Origin: Photobacterium alginatilyticum
GTDB lineage: Bacteria; Pseudomonadota; Gammaproteobacteria; Enterobacterales; Vibrionaceae
DNA length: 64,000 bases
Direction: 5' to 3'
Assembly: GCF_009910675.1 (NCBI RefSeq)
Contig: NZ_RSEJ01000007.1
Span: 1-64,000 of the forward strand
Shown here in pieces: positions 17,012-25,734 of the stretch. Position numbers and translations under genes: made by a program. Below the pieces are notes generated by a model, which did no database searches, was not told where the DNA came from, and was given only the letters and a program-made list of their open reading frames with translations. The first letter of the stretch is position 1. Every line of letters begins with the position of its first letter.

Positions 17012-17567
17012 AGGGGAGCTTACCCAGCTGCTAGATATTGCCCGGGAAGCCATCCGCGGACACTTTTCAGAGGAGTTACCTCGCCCGCCTCAGCTCGATT
17101 TATATGGAAGAAAACTACTCCAACCCGGCGCCTGTTTCGTGACACTCGAAGTTGATGGCCAACTACAAGGCTGTCTCGGTTCGGTGTCGGCCAACTCACC
17201 ACTGGTTTTAGAAGTACACAATAAAGCACGTGCCAGCGCCTATCAGGATCATCGCTTTATGCCCTTGACTGAAGATCAATTAGACCAGCTAATGATTGAA
17301 GTATCGGTCTTATCAGAACCTGAAGTGCTGGCTGTCGATAGCGAGCAAGCGCTCATCGAGTACCTCGAGAGCAACAAAGTCGGTGTCGTTCTGTCGGATA
17401 ATCACAGCCAGGCCTTGTTCCTTCCTCAGGTATGGGAGCAACTCAAGTCTCCCAAAGAGTTCATTCGCCACTTGAAATCAAAGGCAGGTTGGAATGCCGT
17501 TTACTGGTCTCCGAGTATGGAAGTAAAAACATTCACCGTTACCAGCATTAAAGGCAAGTATTATTAG
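16980..17567 (+). CDS. amrA: AmmeMemoRadiSam system protein A (AMMECR1 domain)
   Basis: This 195-residue AMMECR1-domain protein carries CFVTLEVDGQLQGCLGS, the conserved core (usually LRGCIG), and WNAVYWSP near the C terminus. The ATG at 16980 is preceded by GGAGAG. Overlap with amrB indicates translational coupling. The conserved cysteine in LQGCLG is a plausible reactive or substrate-attachment residue, but no function is proven. Confidence 0.92.
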   Translation: MSVTSYQNLNKGELTQLLDIAREAIRGHFSEELPRPPQLDLYGRKLLQPGACFVTLEVDGQLQGCLGSVSANSPLVLEVHNKARASAYQDHRFMPLTEDQLDQLMIEVSVLSEPEVLAVDSEQALIEYLESNKVGVVLSDNHSQALFLPQVWEQLKSPKEFIRHLKSKAGWNAVYWSPSMEVKTFTVTSIKGKYY

Positions 17568-17580
17568 CCTGATAAAGAGA

Positions 17581-17614
17581 AGCCCCTGCCAAATTGAAAT
17601 GACAGGGGCTTTAT
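17581..17614 (+). terminator. Terminator after amrA (probably bidirectional)
   Basis: AGCCCCTG and CAGGGGCT close a hairpin followed by TTTATAG on the plus strand. On the minus strand it ends in TTCTCTT and could also stop the convergent DUF3541-like gene. Confidence 0.8.
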
Positions 17615-17638
17615 AGTTAAGTCCACATGTCTTAGCGG

Positions 17639-18739
17639 CTACTGCGGAATTAATCCATAAGGCACCGAACTAAAGATTTCTGGTTGTTTGGATACCGTAG
17701 GAACTTCATGGGCACCTCGCCAGTCCAGCAGCATGATGGTAAGTACATTTCGGTGTTCGCCATCTAGCAGCTCGGTTTCCCCTTTCACTGACGGCACCAT
17801 GCCTGCGTCACGGTCAATCGCCCCCTGGATAGCCTTGCGTGTTTTTTCCACCACAGGATCGTTGTCCAGCCCGGCAAGCAGGAAGTTAATGCCGACTTCG
17901 GCGATAACATCCTCTTTCGAGCGCTCGATAATCGTATCTATGTTGTTGCGATAATAGTCATACACCCACTGGAAATCTTTCTCGCTAATCGCATGCTGAT
18001 AGTATTCAGAGGCTGCGAAGATGATATGAGTCAGACCGTAAATCTTATTCATAAACTGCTGATCGGTTAGCTCGGCATCCTTACTATCGGGGTAAGTCAC
18101 CTTGAACGCCTCGATAAATTCATTCACGACATCCTGCTCACCCAACTGGCGCAACCAATACACCTGATTGGCCAACTGTGCTGCCCAAGCCCGGATCATT
18201 GCCGGATCCGTTGCATACTTGGCAAAGTCATAACGGCGGATCACCTCACGCAGGAGCTTATCTTCTCGGTGTTTGAGACCGTACTCGTTGGCACGGGCCA
18301 TAGAGCCCAGCAAATCGACCCCAAGATATAGATACTCAGGCTGAGAGCGGGTCGCTGCATATCGTAGCTTGCCCCGAACGTCGGTTTTCTTGCCATAGTT
18401 CTGAATACGGGTGGTCGAATAAACCTTAATTTGTTCCGGAGTATTAACCTCAGTGGCAAATTTATTCAGACGACTAGCCACACGTGCCATATCCGACCAA
18501 ATAGCCGCTGAATATTTTGCGTCCTGAGTCTGGCGGTACATACGAAGCCCATAGTGCCCCATCTTGAACGCCGGTAGTGTGTACAGATTACGCTCATAGG
18601 TCGTTCGGATGAGTTCAGCATCTTGCTGGTAGGAAGGAAGCGCTTCAGATTTCTTAAGAGGTGACGAGGCCGTTTCGGCATAAACTCCCCAAACCAACAA
18701 TGACAGGAAAAACACCAATCCCACATTCAAAGACTTCAT
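17639..18739 (-). CDS. Exported protein, probably DUF3541 family
   Basis: 366 residues with a signal peptide (residues 1-21, ending VYAET). The mature part is largely helical and rich in Tyr and Trp, with phrases such as YGLRMYRQTQDAKYSAAIW and a C-terminal MLLDWRGAHEVP. It resembles DUF3541 proteins of vibrios by memory; no catalytic motif is evident. GGAGGG precedes the ATG. It is monocistronic and converges on amrA. Function unknown. Confidence 0.75.
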   Translation of the reverse strand: MKSLNVGLVFFLSLLVWGVYAETASSPLKKSEALPSYQQDAELIRTTYERNLYTLPAFKMGHYGLRMYRQTQDAKYSAAIWSDMARVASRLNKFATEVNTPEQIKVYSTTRIQNYGKKTDVRGKLRYAATRSQPEYLYLGVDLLGSMARANEYGLKHREDKLLREVIRRYDFAKYATDPAMIRAWAAQLANQVYWLRQLGEQDVVNEFIEAFKVTYPDSKDAELTDQQFMNKIYGLTHIIFAASEYYQHAISEKDFQWVYDYYRNNIDTIIERSKEDVIAEVGINFLLAGLDNDPVVEKTRKAIQGAIDRDAGMVPSVKGETELLDGEHRNVLTIMLLDWRGAHEVPTVSKQPEIFSSVPYGLIPQ

Positions 18740-18926
18740 ATACCCTCCATTGCAATATCAAGCAGCAGATATAACAGATGCTCAATATTGAAGTATCCAT
18801 GTGATGTGCATTCTAGATGCACAAAAACGCTACCAGACGACCTTAATGGCTAAGTCAGCGCAAGGTCAAACATAAGCGTATTGCGAACCAAAACGGTGTG
18901 ATCGAGCTAAACAACCAGGGAAATTC

Positions 18927-19535
18927 TTAACAAATCGTTCGATAGGTCAAATTTATGCGGGGACTTTTGAAGCGCAGAGTTTTGGGGACGGAATGAGACC
19001 AGAACTGCTGAGTTGTTCCCGCCATGACTAGCAATGAGCCGGGCTGAAGGTTAAATTCCACTTTCTGCTTACTTGCCAGGTGCTTTAAAACAAAACGCCT
19101 TTCTTCGCCCAGGCTGACCGAGGCAATAGTCGGCTGAGGACCGAGCTCTGGCTCGTTGTCCTGATGCCAGCCCATATAATCCTGACCGCTTCGATACAGA
19201 TTCGCCAATACCGAATTAAACCTGCTTTCACACACCTGCTCACAGACGGACTTTATGGCTAACAGCTCAGGCGTCCACGAAGCCGGATACATGGTTAGCC
19301 CCGAGTAGGAATATACGGCATCGCCGCACCATGCCTGAAGCCTTGGCTGCAACACCTCTCGACCGAACATTCTGATAGTTTCCTGCTGCCAATTCAGCCC
19401 TACCGACAACCGGTGAAAATAATCATCGGCATCTGCTGTAGACAGGAAGTTCGGAGCCCAGAACAACTTCCCGTCCGGTATGTCCAGCCACTCACCGGAA
19501 GCAACAGGCGGCGAAAACAGATCCAGGTTTTCCAT
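18927..19535 (-). CDS. alkB: Alpha-ketoglutarate-dependent dioxygenase, AlkB family
   Basis: This 202-residue Fe(II)/2-oxoglutarate dioxygenase has iron ligands H124 and D126 in WHQDNE and a third His at 181 (FWSHSVPKT). The 2-oxoglutarate motif is R193-x-N195-x-T-x-R199 in PRINLTYR. Such enzymes remove 1-methyladenine and 3-methylcytosine lesions oxidatively. The protein resembles the ALKBH2/3-like bacterial branch more than E. coli AlkB in its N terminus. AAGGAG lies 8 nt before the ATG. Confidence 0.92.
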   Translation of the reverse strand: MENLDLFSPPVASGEWLDIPDGKLFWAPNFLSTADADDYFHRLSVGLNWQQETIRMFGREVLQPRLQAWCGDAVYSYSGLTMYPASWTPELLAIKSVCEQVCESRFNSVLANLYRSGQDYMGWHQDNEPELGPQPTIASVSLGEERRFVLKHLASKQKVEFNLQPGSLLVMAGTTQQFWSHSVPKTLRFKSPRINLTYRTIC

Positions 19536-19581
19536 TACGTCAGCTCCTTATTCATCTATCCCTACAGAGCACTCCTAATGC

Positions 19582-20715
19582 TCAGTGACGCTGTTCTATT
19601 GGTAACCAGTCTTGGTGGCCGGGACCAATATAATCAGCACTCGGCCTGATTATCCGGTTATGTGCACGCTGCTCAAACACATGGGCCGCCCAGCCTGTTA
19701 CCCGGCTCATAACAAAAATGGGGGTAAATAGCCGGGTGGGGATCCCCATAAAATGGTATGCAGTCGCATGGAAGAAATCGGCATTGGCAAACAACGATTT
19801 CTCGCGCTTCATTACGTCTTCGACCCGCACCGAGATATCATACAGTACCGCATCATCAGCCTGTGCGGCCAGTTTCTCCGACCACGCCTTGATTAATGCA
19901 TTTCTCGGGTCTGACTCACGATAAATTGCATGACCGAAACCCATGATTTTCTCTTTATTGGCCAGCATAGCCAGGATGCCAGCCTCGGCTTCATCAGGGG
20001 ATTGCCAACTCTCGATCATTTCCATCGCCGCTTCATTGGCTCCTCCATGTAGCGGGCCACGCAAGGTGCCAATGGCTGCAGTTATGCAGGAGTAAAGGTC
20101 GGTAAGTGTCGATGCGCAGACCCGAGCGGAGAATGTCGAGGCATTGAACTCATGCTCCGCGTAAAGAATCAGCGAGCAGTGCATCACCTGACGGTGCAGC
20201 TCTGACGGTTCTTCACCGGTGATCATCTTCAAGAAATAGCCGCCAATACTGTCCTGCTCGCAATAGGTCTCAATCCTTACCCCATGGTGGCTATAGCGAT
20301 ACCAATAACAGATAATGGCTGGCAACAAGGCAAGCAAACGATCCGCTTTGTCATACTCTTCGTCAAAGTCATGCTCCTGCTCAAGGTTACCCAGCATCGA
20401 ACACCCGGTTCGCAGTACATCCATAGGATGAGCATCAGCAGGGATCTGCTCGAGAACCGCTTTCAACGCCATCGGTAGCCCGCGATAGGAAACAAGCTTG
20501 CTCTTATAAGCAGCCAGTTCTGTTCGAGTCGGTAGCTTTCCCTTGAGCAAGAGATAAGCAACCTCTTCGAACTCGGCATGCGCTGCCAGATCAGAAATAT
20601 CATATCCACGGTAGGTTAACCCCGTACCGGTTTTTCCCACAGTACACAGAGCCGTTGAACCCGCACTTTGTCCTCGCAACCCTTCACCGCCTAGTGCTTT
20701 TTGTGTACCCGGCAT
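19582..20715 (-). CDS. prpC: 2-methylcitrate synthase / citrate synthase-like
   Basis: This 377-residue citrate synthase superfamily enzyme has the GKTGTGLTYRGYDISDLA start typical of PrpC. Catalytic His residues are in LHGGANEAAME and GFGHAIYR, and the Asp is in FFHATAYHFMGIP-type context (ANADFFHA). It would condense propionyl-CoA (or acetyl-CoA) with oxaloacetate. PrpB, AcnD, PrpF or a PrpR regulator are not adjacent, which is unusual; a methylcitrate cycle, if present, must be encoded elsewhere. AAGGAG precedes the ATG. Confidence 0.88.
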   Translation of the reverse strand: MPGTQKALGGEGLRGQSAGSTALCTVGKTGTGLTYRGYDISDLAAHAEFEEVAYLLLKGKLPTRTELAAYKSKLVSYRGLPMALKAVLEQIPADAHPMDVLRTGCSMLGNLEQEHDFDEEYDKADRLLALLPAIICYWYRYSHHGVRIETYCEQDSIGGYFLKMITGEEPSELHRQVMHCSLILYAEHEFNASTFSARVCASTLTDLYSCITAAIGTLRGPLHGGANEAAMEMIESWQSPDEAEAGILAMLANKEKIMGFGHAIYRESDPRNALIKAWSEKLAAQADDAVLYDISVRVEDVMKREKSLFANADFFHATAYHFMGIPTRLFTPIFVMSRVTGWAAHVFEQRAHNRIIRPSADYIGPGHQDWLPIEQRH

Positions 20716-20825
20716 AATATGACTCCTTGATCGTCAGAGGCTATCCCCAAACTAAAGATAGGTGAGAACAATCAGTTCAACCACTTGGGGAAAATATCAT
20801 ACCGGGCTTACAAATCATTCTGAGG

Positions 20826-22034
20826 CTAGGTATTTAGCGCAATATCGACCCAGACAAGGCGATGATCCGAACCGGCTTGCGGGCGGTCCCGTCCTCTGTC
20901 ATCACTGATCAAATAGCGCATCGGATCTTTTTTATCCGGCCAGAATACACCGGACTGCAATGCCTTGAGGTTGGAGGAAGGCAGGACATAATCCAGCCTT
21001 AAGCCCGAAATATGCGTCCACTCAGTCGACCTCCCCTTTCGCTGTTGCCAGGCGAGCGCAAACCGTCCGCCCACACTTTTGGGTGTCATCTTACCGGCAC
21101 TGACCATGCGGTTGACTCGGGGATGGAGCAGAAGGTTGCGAATGGCCGATTTCATCCCGTCACCGTCGGCCATGTCGGCATTCAGATCACCTAGCACGAC
21201 AAATCGGTCCGTTTTCTCCAGACCTCCTACCCTTCCGTTGTCATCGCTAAGGTAATCCGCATTGTCGATAATATCTGTCACCAGCTTCAACTCGTCATGG
21301 TTGCGGCGCGCATTACGTTTCTCATCACCGTCAAACACCGGCGGTGTCGGATGACAGCACACCAAATTGATCCGATGCCCTGCAACATTCACGGGAACGA
21401 CAACATGGTTTTTCGAGGACAGGCGCAATACCTGCTCGGCCTGCTCACTGTAATAGTTCTCTGGCATCACATTGGCGGGAAGATCGTGCCAGAGCATATT
21501 TTGCCAACAACGGATCGCCTCCTCTTCAATAGGGAAACGAGACAATAGGACAAAACCGAAATGGCCATGATGTTCACCAAACCCCAAGCCGTCGCCCGGA
21601 AGGGTCAGCACCCCGTCGCCATCAAGATCATACGGACTCATCAGGCCGGTATTTGTCGGCGGACAATAGCGGTACGGATAGTCGATAGGTTGCTGCTGGT
21701 GCTGTGAACTCTCAAGATAATGACGGCAGAAGTTTGCAAGGCTACCGTCATCGCCGCCTTCTCCGGGATGATCAAACTCACACAGCATCAACACATCCGG
21801 TCGCGTATGCTGAATAATTGCAGCAAGTTTAGACAACCTGGTATCCGACTTGGAGGCCGTCTGTTCGAGGATTTGCCCGGGGGCTGGTGCCGACATTGAA
21901 ATATTAAACACAGCAACCCGCAGCACATGCGGTGATGAAGATGATTCTGAGTCTGAGGAATGTTCAGAACTATGTTTAGATCTATGTTCAGAGCTATGTT
22001 TAGAACGTGGTTGAAACACTAAATCGGACAACAA
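20826..22034 (-). CDS. Endonuclease/exonuclease/phosphatase-family protein
   Basis: About 402 residues. The EEP fold starts around residue 37 (LRVAVFNI) and includes LMLCEFDHPG (catalytic Glu), LVCCHPTPP, VVLGDLNADM (Asp/Asn pair) and the terminal AGSDHRLVWVDI with the catalytic Asp-His. A DLDGDGVL segment may bind calcium. Substrate could be nucleic acid, phospholipid or another phosphoester. The N-terminal 35 residues are a low-complexity Ser/His/Lys repeat encoded by a 24-bp tandem duplication. The start codon is uncertain: the frame opens with TTG and no clear Shine-Dalgarno. Confidence 0.78.
   Translation of the reverse strand: MLSDLVFQPRSKHSSEHRSKHSSEHSSDSESSSSPHVLRVAVFNISMSAPAPGQILEQTASKSDTRLSKLAAIIQHTRPDVLMLCEFDHPGEGGDDGSLANFCRHYLESSQHQQQPIDYPYRYCPPTNTGLMSPYDLDGDGVLTLPGDGLGFGEHHGHFGFVLLSRFPIEEEAIRCWQNMLWHDLPANVMPENYYSEQAEQVLRLSSKNHVVVPVNVAGHRINLVCCHPTPPVFDGDEKRNARRNHDELKLVTDIIDNADYLSDDNGRVGGLEKTDRFVVLGDLNADMADGDGMKSAIRNLLLHPRVNRMVSAGKMTPKSVGGRFALAWQQRKGRSTEWTHISGLRLDYVLPSSNLKALQSGVFWPDKKDPMRYLISDDRGRDRPQAGSDHRLVWVDIALNT
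21957..22004 (-). repeat. 24-bp tandem repeat in the N-terminal coding region
   Basis: Two adjacent 24-bp units (21957-21980 and 21981-22004) agree at 20 of 21 positions over their common core. They encode SKHSSEHR followed by SKHSSEHS. The unit number could vary between strains by slippage without changing the frame. Confidence 0.75.
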
Positions 22035-22133
22035 AAGGTACTCGACAAAAACACAAATAAGCGGAAATTATACAGATTTGCCCGCAAGCATGATAATTTC
22101 CGCTCTGTTAAAGTCGATTGTTTCAAGATTAAT

Positions 22134-22619
22134 TCAGCTCATCAATTGGGTGATCGCCAACCTGATTTGCTGCGCGTCATGCATGGCCCGGTGCTTCACG
22201 GGCCCCTGTTCTTCAAGAGCCAACTGAAAACGCGCTCGCTCAATGCCATTTTCCTGCATCAGCCAATGGCCGATTTCCGTCAGCATAAAAGAAGGTCTCA
22301 TATGTGCCGCATGATACAGGCGGCCTAACCAAAATAGGTCCCACTGGCTATCACAAAAGACATATTCATATTGACCGAGAACAGCATTAAGGTGCTGACA
22401 CACTTCAACTACCTGCCGCCCTTCGAGATGCAGTTCCTGCCTGGAAATTCGGTGAATTTCATGTTCGGCAAAGTCGTCCCAGTATTGCCAAACATCGCTT
22501 GCCGTTAGTGGATTAATCAACAAGCTATTACCACTACCATCTGGTAAGGAATACCCAACCTCTATCGGGTAAGACTGATCGGATAACCCAGACGCCTCAA
22601 AATCCAACGTTGCCCACAT
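22134..22619 (-). CDS. DEDDh-type 3'-5' exonuclease-like protein
   Basis: This 161-residue protein opens with MWATLDFEASGL, a DEDD exonuclease Exo I motif (D/E pair). It continues with a CDSQWDLFWLGRL Exo II-like segment and ends with HRAMHDAQQIRLAI, the Exo III HxxxxD motif. It is close in length to small single-domain RNase T or DnaQ-like enzymes; the substrate is unknown. The ATG at 22619 has GGGAGAG upstream and begins exactly at the domain; a longer frame to 22697 has no support. Confidence 0.82.
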   Translation of the reverse strand: MWATLDFEASGLSDQSYPIEVGYSLPDGSGNSLLINPLTASDVWQYWDDFAEHEIHRISRQELHLEGRQVVEVCQHLNAVLGQYEYVFCDSQWDLFWLGRLYHAAHMRPSFMLTEIGHWLMQENGIERARFQLALEEQGPVKHRAMHDAQQIRLAITQLMS

Positions 22620-22835
22620 TGCACTCTCCCTGATGCTTATTCTGACCATATTCGTAAAACAGAACGGCGACTTCCTGTCGAAATTACGCTGAATCACGAA
22701 ACACTATAAATTTTAGCGCACTAATTACTTCATTTTGATAATTACCGATGTAAACGCGCTACACAATAAATGTAGCCTGAATCTGTCTCCTAAGGGTAAA
22801 AAAGTCTCCTTCACTCACTATTGATACAAGCATAC

Positions 22836-23345
22836 TCAGTGATGATTTAACAGCATTTGATAAGTCTGTAAATCGTCGGTAGCAAAACAAGCAAAGTAGA
22901 CCTGAACAATATTGTCATCATTAGCCACTTCTTCTTGCACCGTCTTAACCGCAATTTCAGCCGCACGTTGCTTGGGAAAATGATACACCCCGGTACTGAT
23001 ACAGGGAAAAGCTATACTTTTGGCCTCAGCCTGACGAGCCAGCGACATTGCATTTCGGTAGCAACTCGCCAACAACTGTTCCTCATTCTGACTGCCGCCG
23101 TGCCATACCGGACCGACGGTATGAATGATATATTTTGCCGGTAGGCGGTAGCCTTTGGTTAGCTTCGCTTCGCCAGTCTTGCAACCACCCAGCGTCCGGC
23201 ATTCGGCCAGCAGCTCAGCCCCGGCAGCACGATGGATAGCACCGTCAACACCTCCGCCTCCTAACAACGAATTGTTTGCTGCATTGACGATAGCATCCAC
23301 ATCGAGAGTTGTAATATCTGTTTGAATTGCTGAGAGTTGAGCCAT
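22836..23345 (-). CDS. ymdB: Macrodomain protein, O-acetyl-ADP-ribose deacetylase-like
   Basis: A 169-residue stand-alone MacroD-type domain: [27 protein letters not shown] carries the ADP-ribose-binding Asn-Ala-Ala-Asn and the glycine loop, and ISTGVYHFP is the diphosphate loop. Members hydrolyse O-acetyl-ADP-ribose and ADP-ribosylated aspartate or glutamate; E. coli YmdB also modulates RNase III. I use the ATG at 23345 (AGGA upstream), where homology begins, rather than a longer frame to 23405. Confidence 0.9.
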   Translation of the reverse strand: MAQLSAIQTDITTLDVDAIVNAANNSLLGGGGVDGAIHRAAGAELLAECRTLGGCKTGEAKLTKGYRLPAKYIIHTVGPVWHGGSQNEEQLLASCYRNAMSLARQAEAKSIAFPCISTGVYHFPKQRAAEIAVKTVQEEVANDDNIVQVYFACFATDDLQTYQMLLNHH

Positions 23346-23481
23346 AATCATTCCTATCATTTTCTGAACACATTGTTCGTACACTGATCCCCCAGATTTC
23401 GGCACTTAATCCTGCTTACATCATGACGTGGGGCGTAATTTCAATTAGGATCAGGACAAACAGACTTACTCGAAGTATTCC

Positions 23482-23997
23482 ATGACTCCAATTATAGGTT
23501 TTGCCGGTTACAGCGGCTCAGGAAAAACAACACTACTGGAACAACTTATTCCGTTGCTGAAGCAGCAAGGCTTGCGAATTGGCCTGGTCAAACACAGCCA
23601 CCACAGTATCGACCCAGATACCCCGGGGAAAGACAGCTATCGCCTGCGCCATGCTGGTTGCGCCCAGACACTCATGGCGACAAAAGAGAGGCATATGCTG
23701 TACTTCGAGTACCCGGAGCCTGATCGCGAAGAACCACAGCTGCAAGCCTGCCTGCAACAACTCGATCACAGCCAGTTGGATCTTGTGCTGGTCGAAGGTT
23801 TCCGCGACGAAGCCTTTACCAAAATAGAAATTCATCGTCCAAGTTACGGCAAGCCACTGCTGCACCCTAACGACGACAATATTATCGCCTTTGCCACCGA
23901 TGGCGACTGCCCCGAAGGCTGCACCCTACCCCAGCTTGACCTCAACCGTCCGCAAGACGTCGTCGATTTTGTTGTTGCCTGGCTAAAAGAGCAGTAA
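23482..23997 (+). CDS. mobB: Molybdopterin-guanine dinucleotide biosynthesis adaptor MobB
   Basis: This 171-residue P-loop GTPase has Walker A GYSGSGKTT at residues 9-17, KHSHH (34-40), and VLVEGFRDEAFTKIEIHR containing the Walker B-like region. MobB assists MobA in attaching GMP to molybdopterin, making the bis-MGD used by TorA further along the window. MobA is not adjacent. It stands alone with its own terminator. Confidence 0.94.
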   Translation: MTPIIGFAGYSGSGKTTLLEQLIPLLKQQGLRIGLVKHSHHSIDPDTPGKDSYRLRHAGCAQTLMATKERHMLYFEYPEPDREEPQLQACLQQLDHSQLDLVLVEGFRDEAFTKIEIHRPSYGKPLLHPNDDNIIAFATDGDCPEGCTLPQLDLNRPQDVVDFVVAWLKEQ

Positions 23998-24042
23998 AGA
24001 TAGCTGATATTCACTACCAATGGCCGTCTATTCCACACACTA

Positions 24043-24075
24043 AAAAAGCGAGAGCCAACAGGCTCTCGCTTTTTA
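24043..24075 (+). terminator. Terminator of mobB
   Basis: AAAAAGCGAGAGCC and GGCTCTCGCTTTTT close on an AACA loop, 46 bp after the mobB stop. The symmetric A/T tracts allow function in both directions. Confidence 0.92.
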
Positions 24076-24142
24076 TATTGAGCAAACATCATAACCATTC
24101 AAACAAAGCTATGGTGCGAAACGGCTATGATATACAAAGAAA

Positions 24143-24180
24143 GCTCCTCCCCCTTTATTAAGGGGGAGGCTGGGGGGGTT
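24143..24180. repeat. Dispersed GC-rich palindromic repeat, copy 2
   Basis: CCTCCCCCTT and AAGGGGGAGG form a 10-bp stem with a 4-nt loop, followed by CTGGGGGGGTTA. The sequence parallels 13101-13147 near nrfG. It ends 9 bp from the ghxQ stop codon and lacks a clear U-tract. Confidence 0.6.
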
Positions 24181-24188
24181 AGCAATAC

Positions 24189-25571
24189 TTAGATCGCCCA
24201 GCCACCTGCATAGAACGCAACCAGAACCACAGCAATAACAACGGTACCCACGTTAAGGCGCTTGTATTCACCTGAAATAACGCGGCCAATCACCAATGAG
24301 CTGAAGCCGAGCATGATACCAGTAACAATGTTACCCGTTAGCACGATGAACACAGCACACATCAAACCAGACAATGCATCGACAGAGTCGGCCATATCCA
24401 GCTTACTGACATTGCTCATCATCAACAGACCCACATACATAAGTGCTGGCGCTGTCGCATAGGCAGGCACAAGGTAGCTAACAGGTGATAGGAAAAGCAT
24501 CAACAAGAACAAACCACCGACAACCGTTGCAGTCAGACCTGTCTTACCACCAGCAGCCGTACCTGCTGCTGACTCGATGTAAACTGCTGCGGGGGCACCA
24601 CCAACAAAGCCGGCAAAGATACTACTGACCGAGTCCGCTGTCAGGGCCTTACCACCGTTAATGATCTGGCCGTCTTTATCAAGTAAGTTAGCCTGACCGG
24701 CAACAGCACGAATCGTACCAGTCGCATCAAAGATTGCGGTCATGACCAGTGCCAGAACACTTGGGATAACAATCGGGCTTAGTGCGCCCATGATATCCAG
24801 GCTACCTAGCAGTGATTCACCTTCGGCACCAAATGATGGCATGGCGAACAAGCCCTGGTATGTGACGTTCGGATCAAAAATCAGACCGAAAATAGAAATC
24901 GCAATGATGACCAGCAGAATACCACCCGGAACGCGTCGCTTCTCAAGACCGAAGATAGCCGCCAGACCAATAATCGACATCAACACAGGTAAAGAGGTAA
25001 ACGAGCCCAATGTCACCGGCAGACCCGCATGCGGGTTTTTCACAACCAGGCCAACACCGTTAGCGGCGATGAGCAATAGGAACAGACCGATACCAATCCC
25101 TGTTCCGTGGGCAATACCAAACGGCAAGTTAGTGAGGATCCACTGACGCACGCCAGTGACTGTGATAGCGGTGAACAGGACACCCATCAGGAATACGGCA
25201 CCCAACGCAACAGGAATACTGATCCCCTGCCCCAGCACCAAACTAAATGCGGTGAAAGCGGTCAGCGAGATGGCACAACCAATCGCCATTGGCAATTTGG
25301 CCCAAAGCCCCATCAGCAACGAACCGAATGCCGCTACCAGACAGGTTGCGACAAATACCGCTCCCTGATTAAAACCTGCAGCCCCTAGCATACTCGGCAC
25401 AACAATAACCGAGTACACCATCGCGAGGAAGGTTGTTAAACCTGCAACCATTTCCTGCCTAACGGTACTGCCGCGCGCCGAGATGTGAAAATAACCGTCT
25501 AATCCGCCTTGTGGTTTTGTTTCTGTTGCAATATTGGCGGGATCACTTTGAATTGTACTATTTTCAGACAT
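24189..25571 (-). CDS. ghxQ: NCS2 guanine/hypoxanthine permease (GhxQ/AzgA family)
   Basis: This 460-residue proton-coupled purine transporter has about 12-14 hydrophobic segments. Family marks are [51 protein letters not shown] and [15 protein letters not shown]. It belongs to the AzgA-like branch of NCS2, which carries adenine, guanine or hypoxanthine, and corresponds in context to E. coli ygfQ. It would feed guanine to the guanine deaminase upstream. AAGGAA precedes the ATG. Confidence 0.9.
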   Translation of the reverse strand: MSENSTIQSDPANIATETKPQGGLDGYFHISARGSTVRQEMVAGLTTFLAMVYSVIVVPSMLGAAGFNQGAVFVATCLVAAFGSLLMGLWAKLPMAIGCAISLTAFTAFSLVLGQGISIPVALGAVFLMGVLFTAITVTGVRQWILTNLPFGIAHGTGIGIGLFLLLIAANGVGLVVKNPHAGLPVTLGSFTSLPVLMSIIGLAAIFGLEKRRVPGGILLVIIAISIFGLIFDPNVTYQGLFAMPSFGAEGESLLGSLDIMGALSPIVIPSVLALVMTAIFDATGTIRAVAGQANLLDKDGQIINGGKALTADSVSSIFAGFVGGAPAAVYIESAAGTAAGGKTGLTATVVGGLFLLMLFLSPVSYLVPAYATAPALMYVGLLMMSNVSKLDMADSVDALSGLMCAVFIVLTGNIVTGIMLGFSSLVIGRVISGEYKRLNVGTVVIAVVLVAFYAGGWAI

Positions 25572-25599
25572 GGTGATAGTTCCTTGTTTGTCATTGAGA

Positions 25600-25643
25600 G
25601 TAAAGAGCGCGCTGTACCTCGATCAATGAGGCGCGCCCTTTAC
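25600..25643 (-). other. Inverted repeat between guaD and ghxQ
   Basis: GTAAAG-AGCGCGC (25600-25612) pairs with GCGCGCC-CTTTAC (25631-25643) around an 18-nt loop. On the minus strand it lies between the guaD stop and the ghxQ start and has no long T-run. It may be a weak terminator for guaD or a leader structure for ghxQ. Confidence 0.45.
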
Positions 25644-25734
25644 TGCCCAGAAAGTGTGTTGAGCTTCCTCTCAACGAAGATTTAATTACCTCTAAACTTC
25701 TTTATTTTTTGAATCTTTATTCTTAAGCGGTATA

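Noticed and set aside
25600..25643. Purine riboswitch before ghxQ
   Set aside because: The hairpin is a simple inverted repeat without the three-way junction and loop-loop bases of the purine aptamer.
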